This document shows, piece by piece, positions 15,052 to 16,049 of a stretch of 16,049 bases of DNA. The notes beneath the pieces are model-generated. The model ran no database searches and was not told the origin of the DNA. It was given only the letters and a program-made list of their open reading frames with translations. Numbering within the stretch: position 1 is the first letter of the stretch; every line of letters begins with the position of its first letter. This DNA comes from an uncultured Lachnospiraceae bacterium. Its GTDB lineage: Bacteria > Bacillota > Clostridia > Lachnospirales > Lachnospiraceae. The stretch is taken from NCBI GenBank assembly GCA_910588895.1, contig CAJUSS010000080.1, forward strand, positions 1-16,049, given 5' to 3'. A program made the translations under genes and the position numbers.

Positions 15052-15091
15052 AGTACATCTACTTTTAGGCGCCCCTCTATGCTATAGCTCT

Positions 15092-16049
15092 TTATCGATA
15101 TGCATGCTCCAGACATGTATCCATCTGCTCCAGCATATACGCATACTGTCCATCCTCCTGGATCGCTCCCATCACATGAGCGATATCCCCATTTACAGGC
15201 CCATGGCCGACATAAGATACTACATCATCCTGGACATAGATATTAAACCCATGGGTATAGAGATCCCCGATATCCGCATAGATCAAAGCTCCGGTCTCGT
15301 CATAATACAGATCAAAGGTCGCCCATGCCCCATCCTCCAACAGCGAAAAGATCCGACGCGCCACATGGTCCCCTTCCAGATAGTCGGTATAGATCCCAGC
15401 ACTTCTTGTAGGCAGCACATTCCGTTCTGCTTGTATCCGCAAGCGCCTTTCATAGATCCTCCGTCTGATCTGGCTGGCAGTGTCTTCCTCGGATGTGCTC
15501 TGGCAGCTATCGATATCTGTCGGATGGCCTGCCTGATACGCATTGTCTAAACATATGTCGATATCCTCTAGCATAAAAGCAGCACGTTCGTTCCCTTCGA
15601 TCACTTCTCTGGCATATCGGAAATAGCCATCTACAGGCCCGTATCCGATATAAAAGATCTGACCCTCTTTAAGATAGATACTAAAACCGTGGCTCCGATA
15701 ATGACCGACCTCTGCATAGATCAGCGACCCTGTACTGTCATAATATAGTGAAAATGAAGTGAACCTTTCGTCATATGGCTTGATATCGCTATTTATATAA
15801 AATTGACGATATGCCAGGTGATCGTCCTCAAGATAGTCACGTCGATCCCCATCGTCCTTGCAAGTGAGGTTCCCGAAATTATCATCGATCCATGACCGTC
15901 TCTCATCGATCTTATCGATATCCGCAAAGACAAGAGCCTCATCGATAAACCCATCGGATCGTGGGATATTCTCACTCCCGTCAGATAGATACGGCAGCCT
16001 GTTGGCATCTTCTGGTAGAGCCATACCATATCCTGAGAGCAATGTTATC
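15092..16049 (-). CDS. Exported-looking protein with a duplicated domain (5' end outside window)
   Basis: The frame is open to the window edge without a stop. The TTG at 16042 is a possible start, but I think the true start lies beyond 16049, since the visible N-terminus (ITLLSGYGMALPEDANRL) looks like the end of a signal peptide. The protein holds two copies of a domain of about 130 residues (15536-15925 and 15098-15478). Shared marks are DYLExDH, LYYD-TG-LIYA, HGF-IY, YxGxGPVxG, and a terminal MLE-D-CL-AY. Each copy ends with one conserved Cys (DICLDNAY and DTCLEHAY). I do not recognise the family. It probably acts outside the membrane and is the first visible gene of the accessory block, 112 bases before the next gene. 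Confidence 0.75.
   Translation of the reverse strand, partial: ITLLSGYGMALPEDANRLPYLSDGSENIPRSDGFIDEALVFADIDKIDERRSWIDDNFGNLTCKDDGDRRDYLEDDHLAYRQFYINSDIKPYDERFTSFSLYYDSTGSLIYAEVGHYRSHGFSIYLKEGQIFYIGYGPVDGYFRYAREVIEGNERAAFMLEDIDICLDNAYQAGHPTDIDSCQSTSEEDTASQIRRRIYERRLRIQAERNVLPTRSAGIYTDYLEGDHVARRIFSLLEDGAWATFDLYYDETGALIYADIGDLYTHGFNIYVQDDVVSYVGHGPVNGDIAHVMGAIQEDGQYAYMLEQMDTCLEHAYR

Noticed and set aside
14980..15091. Promoter candidate TTGATA with TATAAC in the gap before the 187-aa gene
   Set aside because: The spacing between the two boxes is about 14 bases, too short for a normal vegetative promoter, so I do not call it.

Overview
All recognisable genes in this window lie on the minus strand, so transcription runs from position 16049 towards 1. 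Genes are packed with short gaps or overlaps, usually with purine-rich AGGAG-type ribosome binding sites. This suggests one long operon, or a few linked ones, from a low-to-mid GC Gram-positive anaerobe. Clostridia (Lachnospiraceae-like) is my best guess, from the ribosome binding sites, the DUF5050/DUF3298-like protein and the DUF4280-like protein; it is an inference. I see no rRNA, tRNA, CRISPR array, transposase or integrase, no plus-strand gene I believe, and no gene-free stretch over 300 bases.

Layout in transcription order. (1) 16049-12422 is an accessory block: a 5'-truncated exported-looking protein with a duplicated domain, two unrecognised soluble proteins (187 and 195 aa), and two tandem 208-aa membrane-anchored paralogues. 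(2) 12379-11830 is a gene that appears broken by a one-base frameshift. (3) 11837-5898 is a signalling block: a membrane-anchored DUF5050/DUF3298-like sensor candidate, a membrane FHA protein, a zinc-ribbon FHA protein, a membrane PP2C phosphatase with most catalytic residues, and a degenerate PP2C fused to a membrane helix and TPR-like repeats. (4) 5790-3767 holds two unrecognised proteins of 444 and 230 aa, candidate structural or baseplate parts. (5) 3720-1 is the spike and cargo end: two VgrG / phage late control D proteins, an Imm11 (DUF1629)-like protein, a DUF4280 PAAR-like tip candidate, and the start of one more gene.

Read together, this looks like part of a contractile injection system in a Gram-positive organism. 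VgrG and PAAR-like proteins would form the spike, and FHA plus PP2C proteins would be its phospho-threonine control. That arrangement parallels the post-translational control of some proteobacterial type VI secretion systems. Sheath, tube, ATPase and kinase genes are not in the window, so the system assignment is an inference from the VgrG/DUF4280/FHA/PP2C neighbourhood. Many components occur as non-identical pairs (two VgrG, two FHA, two PP2C, two 208-aa proteins, one protein with two domain copies). The GC-rich middle (about 4.1-9.9 kb) contrasts with the lower-GC flanks, and the boundary falls inside the 230-aa gene.
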